Part shown: one piece after another, positions 50,442 to 61,848 of the stretch | Position numbering within the stretch: the first letter of the stretch is position 1 | How the letters are laid out: each line of letters starts with the position of its first letter | NCBI RefSeq assembly: GCF_901933205.1 | Contig: NC_044572.1 | Location: forward strand, 27,800,501-27,864,500 | Source of the DNA: Camarhynchus parvulus | Lineage: Eukaryota; Chordata; Aves; Passeriformes; Thraupidae | Direction: 5' to 3' | DNA length: 64,000 nt | Program-made: the position numbers and the translations under genes | The notes under the pieces: generated by a model | The model's input: only the letters and a program-made list of their open reading frames with translations | What the model was told of the DNA's origin: nothing | Database searches by the model: none

Positions 50442-52987
50442 ACTCCTAACTCTAATCTAAGATCTTTCAATACTTGTGTAACCTTGATTACATTCTTTGC
50501 CATGAATTTATGCCCATATTCAACTAAAATACACTTTTCTATATTCTTCCTCCATGTCAAACCCATGCATTTGAAAATGTTAGCACATACACCCAGAGTA
50601 TTCAGGTTGTCATCAAATTTTAAGTACTGTTGAAAGTGATAATATCTTTGTCACACTGAGCCTTTGAAATACCAAATTTTATGCCTTTCCTGTGAAACAA
50701 AATCATAAAAAGACACTAAATAATGTACTTAACAATGTACTAAAAATCTTATATTTAAAGAATTATTTATTAAAATCTTTCTGAGGCCTGATTTACAAAA
50801 GATAGTAAAGATAGCAGGTTGGTTTGAAATAAAATAAATCTTGTATTGACTGCAATTAAAATTAATATACTGGAAAAACCTGAAAAAATAATTTTCTGCT
50901 AGATACTTTTCTGCTCCATTGAGTATTGCTTTGAGCAATTGTACCTTATCATGTTGTGCTGATAGCAGTGGGGTAATTTTATTACCTTAATAATACAACT
51001 GCAGTTAGCTAACATTGCACTATTTAGTTCATGTAAGGAAGAAAAATATTAATTTGTTTTAAATAAAGGACTGTCTTTAATAAGGCACTAACTGCATCCC
51101 AAAAGACACATAGAGACCTGTGCAATGCTAAATAAAGGAGTGAAGCCAAATGAAAAATATCATGGTATTCCTCTTTTCACTTAGAATAGAATAATGCCTT
51201 CTTTTCCTTTGACACCAACCACTGTAACAGCTCAGGAAGTGCTGGGACTCTTCTGGCTGAATTTTGTGCACACCATGGTGAAGGACAACAAGCAGGGGTG
51301 AGACTGTGAAAAGAAGAGGGAGCTGTGGAGTCGTTAGGAGAAGGCTTTGGAAGAGGCAATGGCATGTGCATAGCTGGAAAGGCAGCTGTGGCTACAGGCT
51401 GCCTGTACATGGTTCTTTTCATAAAGAGTTAGTTTAGTTTCAGTACCCCAGGATTTCCTCAAGTTACAAACCAACAGACAGTGTGTGAAACACAGAAACT
51501 CTATTCTATAACTGCTTATAACATCAAGCTTTATAACATTGGAGCGCTACTTTTCCTCCACAGAGGCCTTTTCTTAGCTGGAAAAAGTAAATCAAGGAAG
51601 TGTCTGTCATGCAGGTTGTACTAAAATTATGCTTTGGAAAATAAACTTATCTGTAATAACGTGTTTTTCAACTGACTATGCCTCTCATTTTTTACTTCAT
51701 AAAGAGAAACAGGTTATTTTAACTTGCTTCTTACTTGCTTATATGAAGAAAATGATAGTCAAGCTGTGATGGTTATTTCTTGAATGTTCATCTCAAGAGA
51801 TGGATAGGAAAACAGCAATCGCCTGACAGCCAGTGGAATGTCAAAACACGGCAGCCATAACAAGCTGTGTTCCTGTGTGTTTTTCCTGTGAGTATAATTG
51901 TTCTTGTTGATGGTTATGTACTTTTGAAAGTAAATAACCAAATGTTACCAGTGAAAATAACTAAAACCAGAGAAAATCAAAGGATAACAAAGGGATTTTT
52001 CTGTTCCCAACAGAGGAAATTTTCTGACCTTGTGGAAAAGGCAAGGAAGGAAAGGGGATATAATGGCCTGTACTGGAACAAATGTTAAAATATGCACTCG
52101 TCCTTCTGATTATGTCCTTCTGATTATGCCTTTAAAAGCTGTCTGGCACGGCCTATGCAAAATGAGAACCTTTACATGCAGGAGCTGTGTAAATGTGTCA
52201 TGTTGGCTACTTTGGATTGACCAAGTAAAATACTTCTCTCGAATCCAGGAAGGGCAAAGGCTTAAGTGCCTTCCATATCTGCACTTTCAAGCACACTGTC
52301 CATGCACATAGTTGTCTGTTGCAATGTCATTGAACAAAAAAGGCCCCAAAATTTATAAACTTATTTATTGACTTTATTGTGATGGGGTTTGGGGGTGGGG
52401 GGGGTTGTTTGTTTATTTTGTATGTTGTGGTTTCCTTTTTTCCTAGCATCACACAGTATATCACAGTTTCACAACACTGTAGGTCTTGTAAGACTGGGTA
52501 TCACTCATTCTTTTGTGGTACTGTTTAGGATTTTATTTTTAGAAATAGAAATTTGAGAAATGTACTCTCAGAAGTCATATAGGAAGAGGTATATGGTTGG
52601 GATATAGATAATATTTATGTTTGGCTTCTAACAGGTCTAGTCAAGAAGGCTTGGAAACATGGGACAGGAAAATGTCAGAGACCTCAGAGCATTGCACACA
52701 GGGGGTGGCACGGGGTTTAAGCTAGCAGGATAAACTGAAGACCCAGGGAAAAGACCTAAACTACTGATCTGGAAGAAAAGCTAAAGGCTGCTTGGTATCT
52801 GTTCAACAGTTTTATTCTGGAAGTAGTGAATGCTGCAGATGTGTTTGGGAGCACCTGTATATACAGTATTTGTCATAACCTGCCCCAGAAGGGGAGGGTA
52901 ACCCAGGTACTTGTTAATAGATCCCTTGGAGTGTATTAGAGTGAAATGACACTGAATGACCAATGTTTATAAATATATATATATATC
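50442..52987. other. Intergenic, one G-rich tract
   Basis: No gene was recognised. It contains a direct repeat of 14 bp (TCCTTCTGATTATG twice, 52101-52128) and the G-rich tract at 52383-52406. A TA microsatellite of about 14 bases lies at 52974-52986, next to the probable LTR. Confidence 0.55.
52383..52406 (+). other. G-rich tract with G-quadruplex potential
   Basis: Runs GGGG, GGGGG and GGGGGGGG are separated by TTT and T. If the last run is split, this meets the usual four-run pattern for an intramolecular G-quadruplex. It lies in intergenic sequence, so no role is implied. Confidence 0.5.
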
Positions 52988-53672
52988 TGTAGGGTTTATT
53001 TTAGAACAGTTTGGTTACAATGGAAAGCACTACGTAGACATTTTTGTTATTAACTATTATAATAAAAAAGCATAAAAATAACACTTAAGAAAATGTATAC
53101 TGGAAAAGAAAGAGAGGATAAGAGTAGAAAGATACATAGTTACCATCTGTGGGTCCAGCAGGAAGACTTGGTTGCAATTTTGATGAGTGATGGTGGCACT
53201 CCTTATCCATTGGGAATGGGGAAAGCCCACAAAACACAAAGTTGAATGGGTTAACATACTCTCCTCTTGGGGTGAGGAGTTTTACACTGCATGATGTAAC
53301 ATTTTGGGGGTCTTTGATGATTTATGGCCTCTTCTAAGACATTACAGCTGCCTCTCATCAGCACAGTTGAGTGAATTATGGCCTGTGGGTGAATGTCCTC
53401 GTACTTCCCCAGAGAGGAATTCTCGCATCTGAGCCAATTATCTAAGAGAGTACACTGGCATGATAAAAGCACTATCTCACCTTGCAGGATGTGCTTGTTA
53501 TTGGCCTCTTCCTTTAGTTGGCTCAAACCCCAGCTTGTAGCCCCCTGGTGGATGTGCACCCCCTCTATACGTGGGTGTTACTTTGCCCCAGGTCAGCAGA
53601 GCACTCTGTGGCTTTTGCAAATGGCCAATTGTTTTGAGTCATTGCCATTAACATTCCGGTCTCTCACACATT
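52988..53672 (-). mobile_element. Probable passerine ERV LTR, inverted
   Basis: On the minus strand the segment can be read from TGTGTGAGAGACCGGAATGT to AAAATAAACCCTACA, giving TG...CA ends, an AATAAA signal shortly before the 3' end and a length of about 685 bp, all usual for an LTR. The wording seems familiar from passerine repeats (for example GTTTTGTGGGCTTTCCCCAT and AAACTGTTCTAAAATAAACC), but I cannot name the family. No target duplication is evident, and a TA microsatellite abuts the left end. The 102-codon minus frame at 53251-53559 lies inside and should not be taken as a host gene. Confidence 0.45.
53539..53551 (-). promoter_or_regulatory. Candidate CTCF binding site inside the probable LTR
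   Basis: The minus strand reads CCACCAGGGGGCT, which agrees with the CTCF core CCASYAGRKGGCR at 12 of 13 positions, with T instead of a purine at the end. If the surrounding segment is an LTR, this would be a transposon-borne site. Confidence 0.4.
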
Positions 53673-55730
53673 ATTAACGTGAAGGAAGTAAGGGGATGAC
53701 AAATATCAAAGACATTAGGTTTTAAGTCTGTTCTTAGTGAGAAAATTAATTTATTCTGGGAGTTATGCCTAATGCTAGCTGGGATTGAGAGTGTGTAAAT
53801 AAACTGCACATTTCACTCTTTCAAATCACTTATGCATTTTACCCTGTTTTATTTTATTTGGTATCTGCCCTTTGTCAATGGACAATCAAATAGGAAGAGG
53901 AATCGGAGAACTGGGTCTGCCAAGATAATGTACTGTGTCCCTGAGGAGATGCCTTCTCTAGGATAACAGGCTCCTTAAAACAAGGCACTGAGAAAGTGTA
54001 TTGATTCCTGTAAGATTAACTTTTGCATTGGCACTAAGGCTGAGGGACATGTATGATTTACTGATCAGACTTCTGATGATAGGAAATGTGTGTTCTTCAG
54101 ACTTTCTCTCTTGTTCCTGATGAGTGGCAAAAAAGCCTAACAATATATTCCTCCTTGCCTTTCCTTGTCACTTAGACTTATGAAAGCAGCTTCAAAATAA
54201 ATGTTGTGTTGGTAGACCAACATTTAATGTCAAGGCACCTCCATGCTTTCTTGCTATAGCACTAATCAGAAAACAAAGAGGTTGGGTTTGTTTCCAGTAA
54301 GCATGTCTCAGACTTGAAACAGGAATTTGATTTAAAATAGATCTTTCTGTAGACCTCTTGAGCAATATCAAGATCTCATCTTGAACATGGGCTACCATGA
54401 GGTAATTATTTTAGAAGATGCCTTCAGCAGGATTGCAAATGTCAACAGCTTTTGGGGAAATTAGGATACTTTCAATACCTCAGAGAAAAGGAAGAAGTTA
54501 ATTTCATAAACCTGGTGCCTCTGATGTAGAAACAGATGTTTGGATGCCGTTGTTCTCCAGAGAACTTTGCTTTCAGATCTGTTAGATTCAATGGGCTGAT
54601 CCCCAATAAATGTCTGAGAAACGACTCATTTAACTGGGGAAGGCTGATCAGGGAAGCTTTGCTGCCCTGTTGAAACTGAAGCAGTGCTGAGACTATTAAC
54701 TCCAAAATGCTGTGACAGGACTTTTGTTAGTGATCTTGGGGTTGTGTTGGCAGCTTGGCTAACACATAAATGCTGACACACAGTAACAAAGTCCATAATT
54801 CTCAAACATGTTATTCTTGGAGAGTTTAAAACCATTTTCATTAATGAAAGTGTAACAGTACACTTGTGCTTAAAAAATAAATGTAACGCATAACCACTTT
54901 CCTATATGAGCTTGGTAAGAGCTAGATGTTTTGAACAGTCCAGAAAATGTTTATTTTTTTCAAGCTGGTGTACTCAATCCAAGAAACCTTCAAGCAGACT
55001 TTTTTCACAAAGTCAGAAAAGAGAAATTCTTCGTCTTTTCCTCCCCTTCTTTTCTGCTTCAGATATTCTAGTGACTTAGGTAAGTGCTCATGATCAGTGA
55101 ATTAAAAGCTGATACAAGCTTTTAGAAGCTGTTTCAAATTTTATGTGAAAGTTAATGAATGTTTTTTTAAAAAATAGTTTCAATACATGGTTTCCAAATC
55201 CAGGAAGTTTATGTGTGAGATTTTATGAAAATGAGGAGCTACTCTGTATTTAGAAAATAGCCATACCACTGCAGTGAAACTGTGTTATTCTGAAAATTTT
55301 TAAAAGCTTAAGGAAGTTAAGGCACTATTTGCTAAACAGGGGTAGAAGATGCACATGCTGTGACTACTCTGCTTTTCACTCCCAGCACCTTTAAATGCAT
55401 AAATGCATTAACATAGTCTTCGTGCAAGAGAAAAAGCTCAGAATGACTTTATTTCAAAACACACCTGCAACTAGAAACTTATAAAGAGGATTCTGAGGAT
55501 CTTAGTTTAACATTGCACAATGGTTATTCCTTTCTATATTAATTTCAGACAAGTTAGTATCAAGGAAATAATGAGGGAAACACTATTCTACTATTTAAGA
55601 ATGCAGTTAAATAAATGAAACTGAAATCTTCCCTCAAATTAGATAACTACCATCAGTTTTGCTTATTACCACTTTTCTATAGATTTGATTGCTACCCCTT
55701 CCCTCTTTGTGAGTAGACTTCTAGAAGAAT

Positions 55731-55801
55731 CAGGGAACCCAAGGAAAACAATCTTCTCCATCTTATACAGATGGAGAAGATTGTTTTCCCTGGGTTCTCT
55801 G
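55731..55801. repeat. Long near-perfect hairpin (33-bp stem, 5-nt loop)
   Basis: The left arm 55731-55763 (beginning CAGGGAACCCAAGGAAAACA) pairs with the right arm 55769-55801 (beginning AGATGGAGAAGATTGTTTTC) around the loop TATAC. Of 33 positions, 31 are Watson-Crick. The other two are G55734/T98-type (55734 with 55798) and A/C (55742 with 55790). A transcript of either strand would therefore have one wobble and one mismatch. The arms are unrelated to the CR1 or LTR ends seen here. It could be a template-switch inversion product, a tiny inverted-repeat element, or a precursor-miRNA-like hairpin. The 5-nt loop is small for the last. Confidence 0.95.
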
Positions 55802-58800
55802 CACTCTCCATAATGCCACATGCAATATTTCAGGCACTCCTTCAACAGATTTAAAGACCTCTTGTTGGAGAGTTTGACTTTAGTGGATGTTGCATATTTA
55901 ATAAATAGTTCCAGAAGATGACGTGCTCTCTTCAAACTGTTCTTGAATTCTTGTTTCTGAGTAAAACTCTCTTCCTCTTCTCTCTTTCTCAATTTTACTT
56001 AGATGCTTTTAACTTTAATTACTGCACTGATGGTCAATGGAAGTGTGCCTGTTTCGTTGTCCCTCTTTTCCAAGTGTTCAAAAATAACTTAAGCCATCCA
56101 AACATTAAGCTGCAATATAGAAATAAGAAGCTTCCATTATCACTTCTTAACACACAACACATCATTAGGAAATCATAGTCAGACCAAATTTACAGTATTT
56201 TCAAATTCAAAATGGATAATCATACACTTTGACATTTACAGAATATCAATCTATGCAGATAAATTCTGTAACTACCTTCTAGTAGCCCTCTGTAGGCTAT
56301 GTATTTGAACTTTTGTAAATAATTACATAAATACAGAAATCAGAGTTTGATTCCCATCCTTTGCAATATTTTTTTTCACAAAGCAGTGTGCACCTGAGTC
56401 CCAGCAATAATACTGTGGAAGTTTATAAAAGCATGTGAAAGAGGCTTTGTAGCAATAATCAAAGGTATCACCTGATACAAAATAGTCTTATTTTAATTAA
56501 ACTTTCTGACTAATACCTACTGGCCAGTATTTCTGAATATTTCTCAATAAAGAATGGCCTTTCCATTTTTGTAGTTTAAATAAACATACACTGATTTACT
56601 AAAATTTGAACTTTTTGAAAAGGGCTGGAACTTTTTCCCCATGGAACTTGAGACCACTATATCTAAATACAAGAAAGAAAATTTAAGGATCAGTGGGATG
56701 ATCTTGGTGAAAGTTACTGGGCCCCATAGAGAACAGCATGATTTATTCCTTTGGTAGCCCAAATGAGCATGTAATGTGGACAGGATGATTAATCATTGAT
56801 GGAAATCATGGCAACATTATCTAGATAGTCAAAATAAAATTATGAGCCTGAGAATATATTTTTCTAAATCTTATCTAATCTCATGATCATCACATGAAAT
56901 GTCATGTCACAAGAAAATAAAGGAGACCTATTTTTTGGAAGATAGGTGATTTGTGAAGGAGTGCTTCAATTCCCTCTCTCTGACTTCTTGAAATATAATA
57001 AATAATGCTATAATACTGTGGCTTGAGATTAACATAAGAGAGAATTTATTGGTTAAACATTTATGCTGTTCATTGAATATTTCAAGGGAAGAACATAAGA
57101 AAAAATCAGGGAGCTGTAACATACTTTATAATTAACACTTCACTCTTCACTATCCCTGTGATAAAAGTGTTTGCCTAGATTCTCTGACTGAAGCCAACAC
57201 TCAGATCACTTTCTCTACATGTCCTACTTATTCCCATTGCTGGAGGATGAATTTGGAGAGTCAGAGCTGCTCAGCTGCTGGGCACATGGTGTCCTTGCCT
57301 GCTCAGGTGAGAGTGGTGGGTGCCACTGAAGAACCCCTCATGACCCGTCCCTGACAGGCCACTTCTTTAGTGACAGCTCTCACTAAGCAGGTAGGAGCCA
57401 AGTGGGGCATACAGTGTAGCTGTGATCCTGCCTTCTCTATGCCTCAAACACTTGTCTCAAAGCTACACACTGAGGCCCTTTATTTGCTCTAGACTTGAAG
57501 GATTAAAACTAGATTCCTGTCCTGAAGGTAAAGGAGGACTTCATTCCGTTATGCCAGGTTTTTCATACCTCTCATCTGGCAGCCTCATAACTCAAACCTT
57601 GCCAATAAGGAGGAAAGTTAATTTTCAGTCTTTCTTCAGCATGTTCTCTCCAGTTGAAGCTGAGTTACCACACAGCATGGAAGGATGATGAGAATGGAGA
57701 GAATTAGCAAGTGGTAACGTAATTCTTTCATCTTGTTTTGATAACATGGCTTTTAAAGGTGTACAGTCAAATTCTCCTTCAGCTCTTACATTATCATTAA
57801 TCATTATTTTTTAGATGAATATTGGAATAAAAATTTAGTGCAGATTTTTGAACTGACTTACTGTATTTAGGGTAAATCTGAAATAACTATTGATTTGTAA
57901 TTCAGCAACAGAACAGATAAGAAGAGAGGTTGACTTCAGTGACTGTTTGGACAAGAGTGTGCTTTTGACACATACTCCACATACAGCAAACTTTGTCATG
58001 TGAAACCAGAGGCAAAACCAAACATCTGTAATCCCCTTGTTTAGGTAGGGTTATAGAGGTCAGGAGGTGAAGAAGAAATAAGCTTTGTTGAAGGAAATAC
58101 ATGAGACATTTAAAGATATTCTCTCCCCTTTCATTCATTTTCATTCCTTCCATTGTTAGCTCCTGGAACTGTAAGTCAGGCTTTGTAGAAGGACTTAAAT
58201 CTTAGATTTTGGGTAAACTGAAAGTTATTCCTGCTGGGAAAGATGCTGGGGCTTAACTTCCAGGAGCCCTTTTAGGTTCCTTGTGTATGTCACCTGGAAA
58301 CACCAGCTTGTGTTTTTTTTGAACCTTTCCCCTGACTGGGGCAAAAACCAGAACCCAGGATTGCATTCTGGTATTCTGGTGTCTGCATACACGCTCTGTA
58401 TATATGCAGTATATGACAACAGTACTTTGAGGGGAAAAGATCCCTTATTCAATATAACAAGAATACTTAGGAAATAAGTGAGAAAAATTAAATGGCAATT
58501 TTTTTCCTTGAATTCTCTGAGTCATACCAAAGCTTTAAACTCAATATATTTGAATCTGCTTTTTCAAGGACTAGATGCGGAGCACAGACATCTTCTAACA
58601 CTCCAGTGTGATCTGTCAGGACTTGGGAAAAGACAGGCATTTAAAGGTGGCCATACCTCAAACAGTGCAGTTGAGCAGGCAGAAAGCTCCATCTTTTCCC
58701 CATAACTGTATTCCTGGGCTGTGCCAGCAGCCAACTGCTACATCCGGCTTTCCCCCGAGGAAAAGGTGACACAAAATTATTTTTCTTTGCTACTACAAAG

Positions 58801-58811
58801 CTAAAACAGTG

Positions 58812-58897
58812 CTAGGCCTTTGCCATCCTTCTCAGAAAGCCATAGTTTATCAGCCTAGGCCTTTACCATCCTTCTCAGAAAGCCATAGTTTATCAGC
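58812..58897. repeat. 43-bp tandem duplication, one mismatch
   Basis: The unit CTAGGCCTTTGCCATCCTTC...TTTATCAGC occurs at 58812-58854 and again at 58855-58897 with GCC changed to ACC and otherwise the same. It is a recent local duplication in non-coding sequence. Confidence 0.95.
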
Positions 58898-61448
58898 AAG
58901 ATACGATCTTTAGTAAATTAGAAAAAAGTTCTTTGAAATCATAAGGTAGTCTAAAATTCCATTACAGTGCAATTTCTAATGAGTGTAGTAATTCCTGTTT
59001 GACCAAGGACTTCTGAGTCACAAAAACAATGTTATTTTTAGTCCTCTCCACTTCAATTACTATGTCAAAGGACATGTAAAAACACATAAAAAGTAATTAT
59101 AAATATTCTTTCTGAGTGTGCAACTTTTAATATACTCCAAAATTTCTCTAAAATTTCACTTTTGATTAACCATGTTATAAAGTTCTTGATTATTTAAAAA
59201 TTTATGAAAATCTGTTGTGTTAACAATGTTAGTCCTTACTTTTGTTACCAAAAAAGGATGGATCACAACAGGAGACAGTACAACTTTCATTAGAAGTGAG
59301 ATTGCAAAAGCATGATTTGCAAACAGTCAAAAATTAACACTGAAGAGTACAAACAAGTATCCTGGCACTTAGGATACAAACTTCAATCCAAGTTTTCCTT
59401 TGCCAGCAGCCAGTAAGTGATTATGTAACCCTAGTAAGACTAACTCAGGCATGAGAAAACTCTGCTGTCACTACTAACATTCTTTCTGTCTGAATTGTGC
59501 CACAGACACTGAGACAAAGCAATTAAGCTGTTCTTGTGTCTTTAACCTTTGTCCATTGGTGTGTGATACTGGGAATGGTCAATGCTAAACAAACAGCATG
59601 CATCTCATGCCAGCAAGAGGCATTCTGCTCAGAGCAGTATTTAGTCTGTAGATTTAAAATTTAAAGCTGTAATGAGGAGGTTTAAATTTAACCAACCTAT
59701 TCTGTGCAGTCTGTGCATGAACAATTTTATCTTGGCAAGACAAGTAGAACAGTAGAACAAGGAGACATGAAACTTTGTAACACTGGACTGGTTTGAGCTC
59801 CTATGTGGGCAAAACAGCACAACTGCAAAGTGAATTCACCTGGACAACTTCAAAAGAAACAGTAAACCCACACAATTATAGAGTATGTGGTAAGTTCTAC
59901 CCTCACTGACTGAAGCAAACTAATGCACAACAATGCAAAAAGCCATGCAATTAAAAAAACTGCTTAGTGTAATTGAGTAAAAGTGAACAGAAGAATAACT
60001 GGCATAAATGTGAGGACAAATTTGAAAAATCACTTTTGAATATTTCAGAACATTTCTGATACCATATTGAAAGTAGAACTGCTGGAATTTTTTGGCTACT
60101 CTTCCTTATTTTTTTTTTTCTTCTTCATATGATGAACATCTTGAGAAAGGTAATTTATTTGTGAATTACGCTGTTATCAAGCAGGCTTACTGCAGCCCTG
60201 GCAGAATGAGGGATAAAATGCTTGGCTGTGAACTTGTGAAGGTGAGCTGCACCTTGTTTAGCTGGACCTTAGACAAAACAGAGCACACAGAGTTTACCTT
60301 TCTAAACAGTGAGGATAAAGCTGAGAGTGCCTGTGCACCTCTGTCTGGCAAACTGATGACAGGGTGCCCACCAAAATGGGAGATGATAGTGGATACACAC
60401 AATGCAAGGTCCTCTTTTGCCTCAAGACAGTATAAAGAGAAGATGGGAAGACCGTAACACAAATTTCTTAGTTGTGGTGTTATTTTTTTAACTTCTTTTT
60501 TTTTCCCCAGCAAGGATGCTCTCCAGCTGCTTTGTTGCATTTAGCAGTGCCTCTCCCACTTGCTGAGGGAGCCCTGATCTGCCTGCGGGTGGATACTTGC
60601 ACTCTTCTTGTATTAACTTGATAAAGCGACCCCGTGGGGGAATTAGGAGCTTCGAAACTCATCCAGGTGGATAAGATGATGAAGCTAAGCAAAACCCTTT
60701 CTGAAATGTATTTTTTGATGTACTGACAGCTTGCACTGCATCTGCTTGTATTGTACCCAGGCTGATCTGCCTATCAATATTAGATGGAAAACAGGGATTT
60801 TGCTATAATTTTCATATTGCAATGAAAACTGCAATTGCCATGTTGATGTACCAGAGATTTATAAAGGAGACAGACAAGTAGGAAGTGAATTTAAAACCTT
60901 TTGGGCTGCTGCACAGTTTTGGAAAAACACCAGCAGAACTCTTTTAATTTTCTGAGAAGGGGAAATTGGTATAAATTCTGGGCTTCATCTGGAATCTCAG
61001 ATGAAAAATTCTCCCCAGCCCCCGAAAGATTCCTATCAGTATTGAACAAAAGAAATGAGATTACTGGGTGAATGAGAGCTGTGCTCTGCCATTCCAGCCG
61101 GGGATGGAAAAGTGCCCTGCCGCAAGTGCAAGCTATAGAAACTCTTTGTGTTCTGGTATGAGCAGCTCATACAAGTCAGATGTGATAATTATAGAAACAA
61201 ATAGCACAATGCTACAACATCCGCAGACACTGTATTAACCCACTTGTACTTTTTTTCCTTGTCTTTTCTGGGGTTTTATCTTATTATTTTAGAATAGAGA
61301 AACGTCCTCTGTTTGCAGTGAGGGTGGCTGATTTTTTTGTAACACCCCTGCTACGGCGCTGGGCACAGACACAAAAGGAATTCCGGGTGAGTTTGTTTTA
61401 CAGGCGTGTTAAAAACGAGTAACTACAGGACAGCTGAGCCGGCCCCAG

Positions 61449-61781
61449 GTGCCGCTGGAAGGGCTGGGACAGGCGCATCCCCCCGCACCCGCCCAGCTCC
61501 CGGGTGCCGCTGGAAGGGCTGGGACAGGCGCATCCCCCGCCCCCCCCCCCCGGGGGGCCGCTCTGGACACATCCCCCCACCCGCCCAGTCCGTGCCCTGG
61601 AAGGGCTGGGAAGCATCCCCCCCCCCCCAGCCCGCGGAAGGGGGGAAGCGCCCCCGCACCCGCCCAGCTCCCGGGTGCCGCTGGAAGGGCTGGGACAGGC
61701 GCATCCCCCCGCACCCGCCCAGCTCCCGGGTGCCGCTGGAAGGGCTGGGACAGGCGCATCCCCGCACCCGCCCAGGGCCGG
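61449..61781. repeat. GC-rich minisatellite directly upstream of SCIN (55-bp unit, 5 copies)
   Basis: Units begin GTGCCGCTGGAAGGGCTGGG and continue ACAGGCGCATCCCC...CCGCACCCGCCCAGCTCCCGG. They start at 61449, 61504, 61592 (variant GTGCCCTGG), 61675 and 61730. Copies at 61449 and 61675 are identical over 55 bp. The second and third copies carry C-rich insertions with runs of 10-12 C. The array stops about 20 bp before the TATA box, so copy-number change would alter promoter-proximal sequence. Confidence 0.93.
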
Positions 61782-61848
61782 CCCCGCCCGCCCGCCCTGC
61801 GGTATAAACGGGCGGTGCGGAGCGTCCGCGGCTTCCCCGCTTCCAGCC
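61782..61848 (+). promoter_or_regulatory. SCIN: SCIN core promoter: GC boxes, TATA box and short 5' UTR
   Basis: A GC-rich CCCCGCCCGCCCGCCCTGCG stretch precedes TATAAA at 61803-61808, and CGGGCGG follows. Initiation would be expected about 25-30 bp further on, near 61830-61838, leaving a 5' UTR of only some 10-20 bases unless upstream starts are also used. The start codon context CAGCCATGG is close to the vertebrate optimum. The exact start site is inferred, not observed. Confidence 0.75.

Larger units (their letters stand above)
53673..61399. other. Intergenic sequence upstream of SCIN
   Basis: No gene was recognised in about 7.7 kb. It holds the long hairpin at 55731-55801 and the 43-bp duplication at 58812-58897. 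Frames reach 121 codons (60092-60457 plus; 60187-60540 minus) but have no recognisable domain. A patch at 60560-60690 is somewhat GC-richer and reads like an old LTR end, without enough to call it. Distal SCIN regulatory elements could lie here. Confidence 0.5.

Noticed and set aside
50147..50566. 139-codon minus-strand frame
   Set aside because: It reads antisense through a CR1 3' end and shows no family motif.
60092..60457. 121-codon plus-strand frame near SCIN
   Set aside because: No recognised domain, no codon-level or splice evidence, and a comparable frame exists on the opposite strand.
60560..60690. Possible retroviral LTR end near GGAGCTTCGAAACTCATCCA
   Set aside because: The wording is faintly familiar but I could not place it in any family, and no ends were found.
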